Origin: Acinetobacter boissieri
GTDB lineage: Bacteria > Pseudomonadota > Gammaproteobacteria > Pseudomonadales > Moraxellaceae
Assembly (NCBI RefSeq): GCF_900096955.1
Contig: NZ_FMYL01000008.1
Location: 62,001-126,000 of the forward strand
Reading direction: 5' to 3'
Length of the DNA stretch: 64,000 nt
The notes beneath the pieces were generated by a model. The model searched no databases, was not told where the DNA came from, and saw only the letters and a program-made list of their open reading frames with translations. The position numbers and the translations under genes are program-made. This document shows positions 9,220 through 18,541 of this stretch, in pieces (positions within the stretch are counted from its first letter, which is position 1; the number at the start of each line of letters is the position of its first letter).

Positions 9220-10404
9220 TTATATCAAATCTAAACCACGAGATAAGTCACGTATAATATCATGAATGTCTTCTAATCCGACAGAAAGTCGAATTAAACT
9301 CTCATCAATGCCAGCATCTTTTTGCGCTTGCGCTGAAAGTTTACCATGTGTTGTGGTTGCAGGGTGTGTAATGGTTGATTTAACATCACCTAAATTTCCC
9401 GTAATTGAAATAAAAGTGGTACTGTCAATGACTTTCCATGCTTCGTCTTTGCCACCTTTAACTTCAAAAGAGACGATTCCACCAAATCCTGATTGCTGTT
9501 TTTTAGCCAACTCGTGTCCAGGATGTGTTTCCAAACCAGAATAATAAACTTTACTGACTTTTTCATGTTGATTCAGCCATTGTGCAATCTGTAACGCCCC
9601 CTCACAATGTGCTTTCATACGCAAATTCAACGTTTCTAAACCTTTTAGAAACACCCATGCATTAAACGGACTCATTGATGGCCCAAGCGTACGTACCACA
9701 GAAAACACATCTTCAAGTAAGTCATGCTTACCCACAACTGCACCACCCAATGCACGGCCCTGACCATCAATATATTTGGTTGCTGAATACACGATCAAAT
9801 CTGCACCAAATTTAATGGGTTGCTGTAAAGCCGGGGTACAAAAGGTATTATCAACCACCAATAAAGCATTATGCTGGTGTGCAATATCTGCAATCGCTTG
9901 AATGTCACCAATCACAGCCAATGGATTAGATGGCGATTCCATAAAAAACATTTTAGTATTTGGTTTCGCTAAATTTTTCCATTGTGCTAAATCAGTTAAA
10001 TCCACAAAGTCAACTTCGACACCAAATTTACGAATATAACGCTCAAACAATCCAACAATAGAGCCAAACACATCACGTGAGCAAATGACATGGTCTCCAG
10101 CTTTAAGGTAAGCCATCATAATCGCTAAAATTGCGCCCATGCCAGAACCTGTAGCGACAGCTCTTTCGCCACCACATAATACTGCCAGTCGTTTTTCAAA
10201 GACAGCGACAGTCGGGTTTGTAAAACGTGAATAAACATTCCCAGACTCTTTACCTTGAAACTTATTGGCCGCCTCTTGTGCATTTTTATATACAAAAGAA
10301 GAGGTTAAAAAAATAGGTTCACTGTGCTCACCTTCGTGAGTACGTTCATGCCCTGTTCGAATCGCTAAGGTATTTGGTCCAAATAAGTCATCTTCTTCAT
10401 GCAT
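9220..10404 (-). CDS. metZ: O-succinylhomoserine sulfhydrylase
   Basis: MetZ is a PLP enzyme of the Cys/Met metabolism family that makes homocysteine directly from O-succinylhomoserine and sulfide. The 394-residue sequence shows the PLP-binding lysine in '[16 protein letters not shown]' and '[19 protein letters not shown]', and it closes with the Cys_Met_Meta_PP '[14 protein letters not shown]' segment. I prefer MetZ over MetB or MetC because of the N-terminal '[20 protein letters not shown]', which is typical of proteobacterial MetZ. It begins the minus-strand run into ybaB-recR. Confidence 0.9.
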   Translation of the reverse strand: MHEEDDLFGPNTLAIRTGHERTHEGEHSEPIFLTSSFVYKNAQEAANKFQGKESGNVYSRFTNPTVAVFEKRLAVLCGGERAVATGSGMGAILAIMMAYLKAGDHVICSRDVFGSIVGLFERYIRKFGVEVDFVDLTDLAQWKNLAKPNTKMFFMESPSNPLAVIGDIQAIADIAHQHNALLVVDNTFCTPALQQPIKFGADLIVYSATKYIDGQGRALGGAVVGKHDLLEDVFSVVRTLGPSMSPFNAWVFLKGLETLNLRMKAHCEGALQIAQWLNQHEKVSKVYYSGLETHPGHELAKKQQSGFGGIVSFEVKGGKDEAWKVIDSTTFISITGNLGDVKSTITHPATTTHGKLSAQAQKDAGIDESLIRLSVGLEDIHDIIRDLSRGLDLI

Positions 10405-10655
10405 GTTATTTACTCTGAGCTCTTTTTTACTTTAAATTTAGTTTCCATTTTGAATAGCAACACATCTGTGGGTCAAGTAGAAAGTGATAAAGATGGGATA
10501 TAGATAAAAAATTTCAGCAAATAAATCAAAAGCATGAATTTTTTTAAAATTTATGCATCAAAAATCTCAAATATTAGTGCATTTATCAGTAGACGAATGG
10601 CTTTGAGCCACTTAGGATAAACAATCAACTCAACACAAATAGATGTGAGACAACA

Positions 10656-11528
10656 ATGACACAAAGCATTTCTTTTATTGGACTCGGGGCAATGGGATAC
10701 CGCATGGCATCGCATTTACCAAAAGCATTTAGTGATGTCCGTGTCTGGAACAGAACGACAGAAAAAGCACAAAAACATGCACAAGAGTTTGGCACACATG
10801 CTGTTTCGTTAGAAAATGCGGTACAGGCAGATATTATTTTTTCATGCTTACCTACAAGCCAAGATGTTGAGAAATTAGTGGCCAGTGTTCACATTAAATC
10901 GGGCGCTATTTGGGTAGATTGTACGAGCGGTGTACCTGAAAGTGCTCGTAACTTGGCACCAATACTCTTAGAAAAAGGCGTACAATACTTAGATGCACCT
11001 GTCAGTGGTCAAACCATTGGCGCAGAAAATGCAACACTTACTTTTATGGTTGGTGGACAAAAAACGGCATTTGATCGTGCATTACCTGCCATGCAAACCA
11101 TGGGTAAACTCATTAAACATGTCGGTGATTCAGGCGCAGGATTTGCTGTAAAAGCAGTCAATAACATGTTGCTTGCAATTCATTTATGTGCAGCGTGCGA
11201 AGGCGCATCTACACTCAAATCACACGGCGTTAACCTACAAGAAGCCTTTGATTGTATCAATGCATCGAGTGGTCAAAGTGGAGTTACTTCAAGTGTATTA
11301 CCAAACCGTGTTTTTAACCGAAGCTTTCCATCTACTTTTGCCCTCTCACTGCTTGCAAAAGATACAGGAATCGCTTTAGATTTAGTCCGTGAAAGCAAAT
11401 TATCTGCACCAATTATTGCCGCATCGCAAAGTCTTGTACAAGCGGCAAGTCACTTATCTGAAGATGGCAGTGATTTTTCCACTTTAGCGAAAATGTATGA
11501 ATCAATGAATAAGCTAACCATAGAGTAA
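10656..11528 (+). CDS. NAD(P)-dependent beta-hydroxyacid dehydrogenase (3-hydroxyisobutyrate dehydrogenase family)
   Basis: The 290-residue protein has an N-terminal Rossmann domain ('[15 protein letters not shown]'), the substrate motif '[16 protein letters not shown]' at about residues 118-133, and the catalytic lysine in '[13 protein letters not shown]' at about 165-177. These define the 3-hydroxyisobutyrate / tartronate semialdehyde / GLYR family. The substrate cannot be fixed. No valine- or glycolate-pathway genes are adjacent, so I give no symbol. Upstream is a 250-bp region divergent from metZ. Confidence 0.85.
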   Translation: MTQSISFIGLGAMGYRMASHLPKAFSDVRVWNRTTEKAQKHAQEFGTHAVSLENAVQADIIFSCLPTSQDVEKLVASVHIKSGAIWVDCTSGVPESARNLAPILLEKGVQYLDAPVSGQTIGAENATLTFMVGGQKTAFDRALPAMQTMGKLIKHVGDSGAGFAVKAVNNMLLAIHLCAACEGASTLKSHGVNLQEAFDCINASSGQSGVTSSVLPNRVFNRSFPSTFALSLLAKDTGIALDLVRESKLSAPIIAASQSLVQAASHLSEDGSDFSTLAKMYESMNKLTIE

Positions 11529-11615
11529 GCCTTGAAATTGGCATATATGTCCGCATATATAGCGTATAAGGTGAGCAATTTTGTCATTTCGATGATTGCA
11601 ACAAAGGACGTATTT

Positions 11616-11870
11616 ATGAAAAAGTTTTCTATTCTTATGTGTGCAAGTTTACTCAGCACGTATGCGTTAGCATCTGCACCCACTTGCCAAAAACTACAAG
11701 ACGACTACAACCTCATTTATGCAGCGAAAGGCTTTTGTTTTAAAGAGCCAGAGGCGATTGCAAAATATGGAAATGACAACTGCTTTACCAATAAACCAAA
11801 GTTCTCCGAACGTGAACAACAACGCTTAGATCAAATTAAAGAAAACCAAAAGACATTAAACTGTAATTAG
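11616..11870 (+). CDS. Small secreted YARHG-domain-like protein
   Basis: This 84-residue protein has a clear signal peptide ('MKKFSILMCASLLSTYALA'). The mature part contains 'IYAAKGFCFKEPEAI' and a 'SEREQQRLDQI' helix, the layout of the YARHG domain found in extracytoplasmic bacterial proteins. Four cysteines in the mature part suggest two disulfides. I chose ATG 11616 because AAAGGA lies at good spacing; an in-frame start at 11532 would bury the signal peptide. Function unknown. Confidence 0.75.
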   Translation: MKKFSILMCASLLSTYALASAPTCQKLQDDYNLIYAAKGFCFKEPEAIAKYGNDNCFTNKPKFSEREQQRLDQIKENQKTLNCN

Positions 11871-11880
11871 CCGTATAAGT

Positions 11881-11912
11881 AACAACCAAATGCATAACGC
11901 TTTTGGTTGTTG
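11881..11912 (+). terminator. Possible terminator hairpin after the YARHG gene
   Basis: The 10-bp perfect stem AACAACCAAA/TTTGGTTGTT has an 11-nt loop. The T-run after it is weak, so termination may be partial and the HIT gene may be co-transcribed. Confidence 0.45.
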
Positions 11913-11942
11913 CTTAACACTTGTATTTTTCGGAAAAACACC

Positions 11943-12356
11943 ATGGCTTACGACCAAAATAATATTTTTGCAAAAATTTTACGCCAAGAAATCCCATGTA
12001 TTAAAGTCTATGAAGACGAACATACCTTAGCATTTATGGATATTATGCCTCAAGCAGATGGCCATACGCTGGTCATTCCTAAATATGAAGCAGTGACTTT
12101 GTTAGACTTACCCACTTCTGAACTGACACATACGATACAAGTTGTACAGAAAATTGCTTTAGCGCTTGAAAAGTCACTCGATGCGAAAGGTATTGTACTC
12201 ATGCAATTGTCTGGCGAAGCTGCTGGGCAAACTGTACCCCACCTGCATTTTCATTTAATTCCAAGCTCTATACATACACTTAAAAATCATGCTTCAGACA
12301 TGGCAGATCAAGCACAACTCCAGATCTTTGCAGAAAAAATTAAAGCAGCCCTGTAA
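11943..12356 (+). CDS. HIT family (HinT-like) nucleotide phosphoramidase/hydrolase
   Basis: The 137-residue cytoplasmic protein carries the histidine-triad motif 'HLHFHLIP' at about residues 96-103. Its N-terminus 'IFAKILRQEIPCIKVYEDE' and 'AFMDIMPQADGHTLVIPK' are classic for HinT/branch-I HIT proteins, which hydrolyse adenosine phosphoramidates. I used ATG 11943, which begins the conserved domain; 11907 is an upstream alternative. Confidence 0.9.
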   Translation: MAYDQNNIFAKILRQEIPCIKVYEDEHTLAFMDIMPQADGHTLVIPKYEAVTLLDLPTSELTHTIQVVQKIALALEKSLDAKGIVLMQLSGEAAGQTVPHLHFHLIPSSIHTLKNHASDMADQAQLQIFAEKIKAAL

Positions 12357-12381
12357 GCTGTTTGACACTTTAAATATCAAT

Positions 12382-12417
12382 AAAAAACCCAGCATATTAA
12401 ATATGCTGGGTTTTTTA
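12382..12417. terminator. Bidirectional terminator between the HIT gene and the DUF937 gene
   Basis: The long perfect stem AAAAAACCCAGCATAT/ATATGCTGGGTTTTTT serves both convergent genes. Confidence 0.88.
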
Positions 12418-12429
12418 TTGAATCATGAC

Positions 12430-13041
12430 TTATTTTAAAAAGCCAGACACCATACCTAAAACTTTTTGAATATCGTTATTCGCTTCTTGTGAACTAGATT
12501 GTTCACCTTGAGGAGTTAATGCATTAATAATTTGTGGGAGAACTGTGCTAATTGCACCATATACATCTTGTTTATCTGTTTGGGTTTGATTTGCCACATC
12601 CTGTACATCTTGGTCATTAAATAGGCCTTGTACATGGCTTTGTGATACGTCATCACCGCTTGCAGATGGGTTCACCCAGCTTTGTACTTGGCTAGTTAAA
12701 CCAGCACCACGCAGTTTATCTAAAGCGGATTGTAAGCCACCTTGTTGCTGAATCCATGACAATATTAATGGCACTACAGCAACCAATAAAGATTGTGCAT
12801 TAAAACCACCAGAACCAGAAGATGTATTATTTTCAGTACTTTGCTGATTTGAGCCGCCTGTTAATGAACCCAATACTGAACCTAACATGCCACCCATACC
12901 AGAGCCACTACTTTGGTTATTATTACCTAAAGAGCCCAGTACTGACCCCAAAACACCACCTAAACCCGATGAACTTTGGTTATTTTGGCTACCTAATGCT
13001 TGTTTTGCTAAAGTTTCAACAATACTACTCAGATCAGTCAT
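12430..13041 (-). CDS. DUF937-domain protein with Gly/Ser-rich repeats
   Basis: The 203-residue protein has two near-identical low-complexity blocks in its first 65 residues. Each ends in 'GG(V/M)LGSVLGSL', and they are separated by N/Q/S-rich linkers. A helical DUF937/YidB-like domain follows, with the 'QSLLVAVVPLILSWIQQQGG' segment at about 84-103. There is no signal peptide. Function unknown; a structural or self-associating role is only an inference from the repeats. Confidence 0.75.
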   Translation of the reverse strand: MTDLSSIVETLAKQALGSQNNQSSSGLGGVLGSVLGSLGNNNQSSGSGMGGMLGSVLGSLTGGSNQQSTENNTSSGSGGFNAQSLLVAVVPLILSWIQQQGGLQSALDKLRGAGLTSQVQSWVNPSASGDDVSQSHVQGLFNDQDVQDVANQTQTDKQDVYGAISTVLPQIINALTPQGEQSSSQEANNDIQKVLGMVSGFLK

Positions 13042-13145
13042 TTATACAACCTCTATTATTGCGCTGATTAAATTATGATTTAAGACTAACCCATTTTAAA
13101 GTAGCTGTCTGTTACTTTTTCATACAAGCGAAATTGAATATATAC

Positions 13146-13619
13146 CTACCAGCGAAATTTATCCCAATTTTCTGGGTTCGCCCAAAAACGAGAATTAAAC
13201 CAATCTGGCACATGTTTATAGGTCAAAATATTAAACTGCCATAACATCATTTTTTGTCCGAGCTCTGCATACTGCCCCAGCATTTGAGTAAACCCGAGTG
13301 AACGTAATAACTTTTGGTCATCTAGCTCACAGATTACAATCAATTTTTTCACGAACAAATCTCTTAATTTCACCAATACCTGAGACTTTTGCTCTGCTGT
13401 ACACTCCGTAATACTCTCTACATTCAGTACAACAAAACCTAAATCATAACGCTGTGTAAATGGCAGACTTAACAGGTCAGATACGTTAAAATACTGCCAA
13501 TATATTGGTTGTGTGGTTTCAAAGCGTGCAATATTTTGTCCAACACACAACGCTGTTTTTATGGGTTGCTCTTGAGCCAAATCGTCTAGCAAAGACGTGA
13601 TGACATTTTGCTCTGCCAT
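13146..13619 (-). CDS. Conserved hypothetical protein (DUF6231-like)
   Basis: This 157-residue cytoplasmic protein has the pattern of a small Rossmann-like fold: 'TALCVGQNI' near the N-terminus, 'YDLGFVVLNVES' as a second strand and 'VKKLIVICELDDQKLL' as a third, with an aromatic C-terminus rich in W and F. It resembles the DUF6231 family as I recall it, with moderate certainty. The pattern is reminiscent of degenerate methyltransferases, but no SAM motif is visible. I chose ATG 13619, which has AAAGG upstream. It is divergent from the DUF2797 gene, with only 35 bp between starts. Confidence 0.6.
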   Translation of the reverse strand: MAEQNVITSLLDDLAQEQPIKTALCVGQNIARFETTQPIYWQYFNVSDLLSLPFTQRYDLGFVVLNVESITECTAEQKSQVLVKLRDLFVKKLIVICELDDQKLLRSLGFTQMLGQYAELGQKMMLWQFNILTYKHVPDWFNSRFWANPENWDKFRW

Positions 13620-13654
13620 AACCTGCACCTTTTAAAAATTTAGAGAGATTTTAT

Positions 13655-14530
13655 ATGGAATTTCAAGGCATTTGCCATAAAATGCATGCCGATTTAGCCA
13701 ATATCAGTATGAAAGATGAACATACTGAACAAGCCAATGTTCAATATAGCTTTGTTCTTAACAAATCCGTCGTTGATACCCCATTAAGTTTAGGTCAGCA
13801 TCTCGAAATTTTATGGACTGGTCATATTTACTGTACATCATGTGGTAAAAAAACACCGAAGTCATATGCGCAAGGGCATTGTTATCAGTGTTTTAAAACC
13901 AAAGCAGAATGTGACATGTGTATTATGAAGCCGGAAACTTGTCACTTCCACCTCGGGACTTGCCGTGATGAAAGTTTTGCACATCGAATATGTTTTCAAC
14001 CACATATTGTTTACCTCGCAAACTCAAGTGCATTAAAAGTAGGTATTACACGTATTAGCCAAATGCCTACCCGCTGGCTAGACCAAGGAGCAAGCCAAGC
14101 ATTACCTATTATGAAAGTAGGATCAAGACGACTATCAGGCTATTTGGAAACCATGTTTGGTGAACAAGTTGCCGATAAAACAGACTGGCGTAAATTGCTA
14201 AAATCAGCACCTGAGCAAATTGACTTGCTGTCTATTCGTGATGAACTATGCCTAGAGTTTGAAGAACAAATCGAAGCCATCTCCGATGAGTTTGCTTTAA
14301 ATATGGAATTTGATGAACACGTTGAATATATGGAGCAACAACCCGTTAGAGAGTTCATCTACCCCATTCAGCACTATCCAACCAAAATAAAATCCCACAA
14401 CCTAGATAAAACCCCCCATATTTCAGGGGTATTACAAGGCATTAAAGGTCAATATTTACTTATGGATACAGGCGTGATTAACCTGAGAAAATATACAGGC
14501 TATGAGCTGATCATTCGAACTACGGTATAA
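13655..14530 (+). CDS. DUF2797 protein with cysteine clusters and a GIY-YIG-like core
   Basis: The 291-residue protein has two metal-ligand-like clusters. The first is C60, C63, C76, C79; the second is C86, C89, C96 and C103 with nearby histidines. Then comes 'IVYLANSSALKVGITR' (residues 118-133), with R140 in 'TRWLDQGA' and a possible glutamate at 165. This resembles the GIY-YIG nuclease core (strand, K-x-G-I-T, Arg, later Glu). The C-terminal ~90 residues look like a small beta-rich domain. The family (DUF2797) is recognised; nuclease activity is inference. An AGAGAG ribosome-binding site supports the start. Confidence 0.8.
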   Translation: MEFQGICHKMHADLANISMKDEHTEQANVQYSFVLNKSVVDTPLSLGQHLEILWTGHIYCTSCGKKTPKSYAQGHCYQCFKTKAECDMCIMKPETCHFHLGTCRDESFAHRICFQPHIVYLANSSALKVGITRISQMPTRWLDQGASQALPIMKVGSRRLSGYLETMFGEQVADKTDWRKLLKSAPEQIDLLSIRDELCLEFEEQIEAISDEFALNMEFDEHVEYMEQQPVREFIYPIQHYPTKIKSHNLDKTPHISGVLQGIKGQYLLMDTGVINLRKYTGYELIIRTTV

Positions 14531-14534
14531 AATA

Positions 14535-15704
14535 CTAAATCAGCGCCAAAATTGCTGAAACAGGATCTTCTGTTTCACCAGAGATCAATTGTTTATGCAT
14601 ACTAAGATGTTGCATTTTTTGTAGTTGCGCTTGCTCATGATTCATCAAATAGCGTATTTCTTGGGCTAAGCGTTCAGGTGTTGCATCTTGCTGTACCAAT
14701 TCCGCAATGACTTTTTTACCTGCAATAATATTTGGTAGCGATACATAAGGTATTTTTATCATTTTTTTTACTAACCAGTAAGTTAGCTGATTAAGTTTAT
14801 AAAATGTCACCATAGGGCGATGCAGTAACATCGCCTCAAGCGTTGCTGTACCTGATGCCAATGCAACAACGTCACTCGCAGCCATGACTTGCCGACCAAT
14901 TTTAGCATCTGTATATGTATTGTTTAAAATGTTAACACTGCGCTGTAAATTCATTGAAAATGTAGAGAGTACCTGTTGAATTTGAACTTTACGTTTCTCG
15001 TTAATTGCAGGAACTAAAAACTCGCCGACATAACCATGCTGTTGTAAAATTTCTGCAGCCCCAAAAACCAATGGTACAAGGCGTTGTACTTCTGAACCAC
15101 GGCTACCTGGCAATAAAGCAATGTATTGTTGATCTTTAGCTAAACCGAGGTCTTGGCGCGCAGCAACAATATCATCAATTAATGGTAATTGTTTTGCCAA
15201 AGGATGCCCCACAAAAATTGCAGGTACATTATGAGATTGATAAAAATGCTTCTCGAAAGGGAATAAACACATCACTAAATCGATGTTTTTGCGAATCCCA
15301 ATCACCCGCTTTTGTCGCCATGCCCATACAGATGGACTCACATACTGTACTGTTTTAATCGCCAATTGCTTTTGCTTAATTTTTTGTGACACCCTTAAAT
15401 TAAAATCAGGGGCATCTATACCAATAAAAACATCAACGGGTTGCTGTTGCCAACGCTGAATTAAACCATCCCGTATTGCAAAAAGCGCTTTAATGTCTTT
15501 TAAAACTTCAATAATACCCATAACGGATAGCGTATCCATGGCGTAAAGGCTATTAAACCCTTCTGCAATCATTTGCGGGCCACCAATGCCCTCAAAGTCT
15601 GCATCAACTCCTTGTGCTTTAAACTGTCGAATCAATTCAGCACCGAGCGTATCGCCAGATACCTCACCAACAACAATACCGATTCTAAGTTTACGTTTTT
15701 GCAC
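14535..15704 (-). CDS. lpxB: Lipid-A-disaccharide synthase
   Basis: LpxB condenses UDP-2,3-diacylglucosamine with lipid X at the inner-membrane face in lipid A synthesis. The 389-residue protein shows 'GIVVGEVSGDTLGAELI' at the N-terminus, then 'VSPSVWAWRQKRV', 'LLPGSRGSEVQRL' and 'ASGTATLEAMLLHRPMV', all diagnostic of GT19. The start is GTG at 15704, with AAGG upstream. lpxB is often in the lpxD-fabZ-lpxA cluster but stands alone here. Confidence 0.96.
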   Translation of the reverse strand: MQKRKLRIGIVVGEVSGDTLGAELIRQFKAQGVDADFEGIGGPQMIAEGFNSLYAMDTLSVMGIIEVLKDIKALFAIRDGLIQRWQQQPVDVFIGIDAPDFNLRVSQKIKQKQLAIKTVQYVSPSVWAWRQKRVIGIRKNIDLVMCLFPFEKHFYQSHNVPAIFVGHPLAKQLPLIDDIVAARQDLGLAKDQQYIALLPGSRGSEVQRLVPLVFGAAEILQQHGYVGEFLVPAINEKRKVQIQQVLSTFSMNLQRSVNILNNTYTDAKIGRQVMAASDVVALASGTATLEAMLLHRPMVTFYKLNQLTYWLVKKMIKIPYVSLPNIIAGKKVIAELVQQDATPERLAQEIRYLMNHEQAQLQKMQHLSMHKQLISGETEDPVSAILALI

Positions 15705-16022
15705 AGGTCTATACCTTATTTTTTGTCTATCACTATTATAAATACATTACAACAAGACTGCACTGTAAAATACAATCGCAATAATGATGTGACTTTTTAT
15801 ACTTTATTTACATCAAAGATGTGCCTGCTTGAAATAACATGAAAAGAATCTATGACCCAATTTAAATAACAAAATTCTTTTAACCTAGTTTTATGTTTTA
15901 AATAAACTTACAATCTGCAAGCACTCTTCTTTCATAATATATATGGAATAAAAAACCAGAATAACTAGACAACAAAATAAATCACATAAAAAAAATAAGA
16001 TCGTGAAATACAACACCTAAAA

Positions 16023-16041
16023 TTTACAATTTAATTGTAAA
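16023..16041. promoter_or_regulatory. 19-bp palindrome, candidate operator
   Basis: TTTACAAT-TTA-ATTGTAAA has perfect 8-bp arms and is symmetric except at the central base. It lies about 95 bp upstream of the receptor start. It is a plausible dimeric-regulator site; the regulator is unknown. Confidence 0.4.
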
Positions 16042-16090
16042 AACTCACTAAAACCATAAAAGGACACTTGCAAAAAAATACAAATATAGT

Positions 16091-16116
16091 AATGATACTG
16101 CAAATTATTTTCATTT
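16091..16116 (+). promoter_or_regulatory. Fur-box-like site upstream of the TonB-dependent receptor
   Basis: The site begins AATGATACTG and ends ATTTTCATTT, closely matching overlapping GATAAT/ATTATC hexamers of the Fur consensus. It lies 20 bp before the ATG and just upstream of the AGGGA Shine-Dalgarno, where a bound repressor would block transcription. Iron repression is the expected regulation for this operon. Confidence 0.55.
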
Positions 16117-16135
16117 AGATTTAGGGAATCTTTAC

Positions 16136-18238
16136 ATGAAATACAAACTCTCTCCCCTTACTGTTGCTATTGTTGCAACAATGAGTATGTCTTGTGTATA
16201 TGCTGCAGATAATTCAGCCACAGCCGTACTTCCTACCATTAACTCTAAATCTGAAAAATCATCTGTACAGCCTTCCGAACAAACGAATGCCTATACTGTT
16301 AAAAATAATTCCAGCGCAACTGGTTTAAATTTATCTGTTCAAGAAACCCCACAAACGGTCAATGTTGTCACACGTCAGCAAATGAATGACTTCAACCTGA
16401 CCAGTACTCGTGACATTTTAAGCAACACTCCAGGCGTGACTGTGACAGGTTTAGAAACCAACCGCACAACCTATACTGCTCGTGGTTTCGATATTTCTAA
16501 TATTTTGTATGACGGCGTAGGTATCCCTCAAGTAGATAGCTACAACTACAATGGCTCAGATGATGACAGCTATTTTTATGACCGTGTAGAAGTCATTAAA
16601 GGTGCAGATGCGCTCACCAACTCACTTGGTGACCCTGGTGCAACCATTAACTATGTTAGAAAACGTCCAACTCAAGAGTTTCAGGCCAATGCAGGTTTCA
16701 GCTATGGCTCTTGGAGTACTAAACGCTATGAAGCAGATATTTCAGGTGCTTTAACACAAAGTGGTAACGTACGTGGTCGTATTACTGCTTATGAAAAAAC
16801 AGGCGACTCATATTTAGATAAATACTCTGAAGAAAAAAATGGGGTTCAAGCAATTATAGATGCTGATCTTTCTGACAGCACTAAAGCGTCTGTAGGTTTT
16901 TCTCGCACCAATCAACTCACCAACGGTTCACAATGGGGTGCTTTACCGCTGACCAATACTGCAGGTCAGCAACTCAGCTATGCACGTAGCTATAACTATG
17001 CACCAGATTGGACTTATTTCGACTGGACCATTAATAACTATTTTGCAAGTATTGAGCAAAAGCTAGGTGGCGATTGGGTTGCTAAGTTAAATTACGATGG
17101 CAAGAACTCTACCGCACAAGATAAAATGCTTTATCTTTGGGGAAATCCAAGTGCAACTGACAACACATCTGGTATTTACTTGTATCCAGACATTTATAAC
17201 CAAAAGTTTAGAAAACAAACCTTTAATACCAGTGTTTCAGGAACATTTCCGCTCTTTGGCCAACGCCATGAAGCAAACTTTGGTTACACATGGTCTAAAA
17301 GTGTGACGAATAATGTTGCTGCTGGGGCTTATATTGGCTTAACAACAGATCAAGCAAGTTGGTCACCAAGTGAACCGACTTGGGCAACTTTAAGTGATGC
17401 AGGTACACAGCAATATATTATTCGCTCACTTTATGGTGCAACACGTGTACATCTAAATGATGACTTAAAGCTTATTTTAGGGGCAAACTTCTCTGAAATT
17501 AACTTTAAAGATACTTATGTAAAAAACAAAACGTCACCTTATGCAGGGTTAACATACAACTTTACCCCGCAGTACACAGGCTATATGAGCTATACCTCTA
17601 TATTTAGGCCTCAAACCGTCATTGACAATGCAACCAATCAAATTGCAATACCTGTTGATGGTAAAAGCTATGAAACAGGTCTGAAAGGCACATGGTTAGA
17701 TGAGCGCTTAACAGGCTCTATTTCAATTTTCAGTACAGAGCAAAACCACTTTGCATTAAACCCAACCTTTGCGGGTACAGCATACCGTTCTGACTTAGGT
17801 ACAGTACGGTCTCAAGGTGTCGAGCTTGGTTTAGGCGGTAAAGTAACCAATGATCTTGAGCTTTCTGCGGGCTACACAAAATTTAGCTTAAAAAATACTG
17901 AAACAGGTGTAAACCCTCGCCAGTACAACCCAACTCAAACCTTTAATATTTTGGCAAACTATACTATTCCACAATTCCCACAAGTGAAAGTGGGTGCAAG
18001 TGTAAAATGGCAAGACAGTATTCGTGACCCAGCATCTAGCTCACACAATGGGACAATTACACAAAGTGCATATGCATTGTTTGATTTAATGGCGAGCTAC
18101 AAAGTCAATGACCATATTAACTTACAGCTTAATGCCAAAAACATTGGTAATGAAAAATATCTTACAGGTTTAAAAGATGGCCAAGGCTATTATGGTGCGC
18201 CTGCGAACTACACTGTATCTGTGAAGTTTAACTACTAA
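16136..18238 (+). CDS. TonB-dependent siderophore receptor, FhuE-like
   Basis: This 700-residue outer-membrane receptor has a signal peptide (about residues 1-24, ending 'CVYAA'). The plug starts at about 65 with 'QETPQTVNVVTRQQMND' and carries 'YTARGFDISNILYDGVGIP' and 'RVEVIKGADAL'. A 22-strand-type barrel follows, ending in the C-terminal 'YTVSVKFNY' aromatic signature. There is no N-terminal STN signalling domain, so it should not signal to an anti-sigma factor. The sequence resembles FhuE (ferric coprogen, rhodotorulic acid, ferrioxamine) most, but the ligand is inferred. It leads a four-gene operon behind a Fur-box-like site. Confidence 0.88.
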   Translation: MKYKLSPLTVAIVATMSMSCVYAADNSATAVLPTINSKSEKSSVQPSEQTNAYTVKNNSSATGLNLSVQETPQTVNVVTRQQMNDFNLTSTRDILSNTPGVTVTGLETNRTTYTARGFDISNILYDGVGIPQVDSYNYNGSDDDSYFYDRVEVIKGADALTNSLGDPGATINYVRKRPTQEFQANAGFSYGSWSTKRYEADISGALTQSGNVRGRITAYEKTGDSYLDKYSEEKNGVQAIIDADLSDSTKASVGFSRTNQLTNGSQWGALPLTNTAGQQLSYARSYNYAPDWTYFDWTINNYFASIEQKLGGDWVAKLNYDGKNSTAQDKMLYLWGNPSATDNTSGIYLYPDIYNQKFRKQTFNTSVSGTFPLFGQRHEANFGYTWSKSVTNNVAAGAYIGLTTDQASWSPSEPTWATLSDAGTQQYIIRSLYGATRVHLNDDLKLILGANFSEINFKDTYVKNKTSPYAGLTYNFTPQYTGYMSYTSIFRPQTVIDNATNQIAIPVDGKSYETGLKGTWLDERLTGSISIFSTEQNHFALNPTFAGTAYRSDLGTVRSQGVELGLGGKVTNDLELSAGYTKFSLKNTETGVNPRQYNPTQTFNILANYTIPQFPQVKVGASVKWQDSIRDPASSSHNGTITQSAYALFDLMASYKVNDHINLQLNAKNIGNEKYLTGLKDGQGYYGAPANYTVSVKFNY

Positions 18239-18241
18239 ATC

Positions 18242-18538
18242 ATGAAAAGCACGATACAAAAATATAAATATGCCCATCAAATCAATGTGCTTTATCGCAC
18301 ATTGCTGTCTTGTGTTGTTGGTTATTTTTGTGTCGTGTATTTTAGCCTGTGCTTAGCAGCGATTTTCCTACAGGTTATTCCTCGTGCAGAAGCTGTTTTT
18401 TTAGCCATATTTTGTGCAATTATTTTTGCGCTCATTTTTTTTATTGCTTGCTTTTCAATTCAATCCATTCAACGTTTAAGCCTACTCAGTTTTGGGATTA
18501 CACTGCTATTTTACGGGCTGTCTTACCTCATAGGTTAA
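18242..18538 (+). CDS. DUF3649-like small iron-uptake membrane protein
   Basis: The 98-residue protein has about three transmembrane helices (roughly 20-45, 50-73 and 77-96) and a conserved 'PRAEAVFLA' loop typical of DUF3649. These proteins are encoded between TonB-dependent receptors and PepSY proteins in several proteobacteria. It starts 3 nt after the receptor stop codon and ends 3 nt before the PepSY gene. The role in iron uptake is inferred from context only. Confidence 0.7.
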   Translation: MKSTIQKYKYAHQINVLYRTLLSCVVGYFCVVYFSLCLAAIFLQVIPRAEAVFLAIFCAIIFALIFFIACFSIQSIQRLSLLSFGITLLFYGLSYLIG

Positions 18539-18541
18539 CTG

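Larger units (their letters stand above)
15705..16135. other. AT-rich divergent intergenic region between lpxB and the siderophore receptor
   Basis: The 431-bp gap holds the upstream region of lpxB on the left and the iron-regulated promoter of the receptor on the right. A 19-bp near-perfect palindrome and a Fur-box-like site are listed separately. I see no convincing gene in it. Confidence 0.6.

Noticed and set aside
10405..10655. A SAM or other riboswitch upstream of metZ.
   Set aside because: The region is short and AT-rich, with no conserved aptamer-like stems visible, and such riboswitches are not typical in this group.
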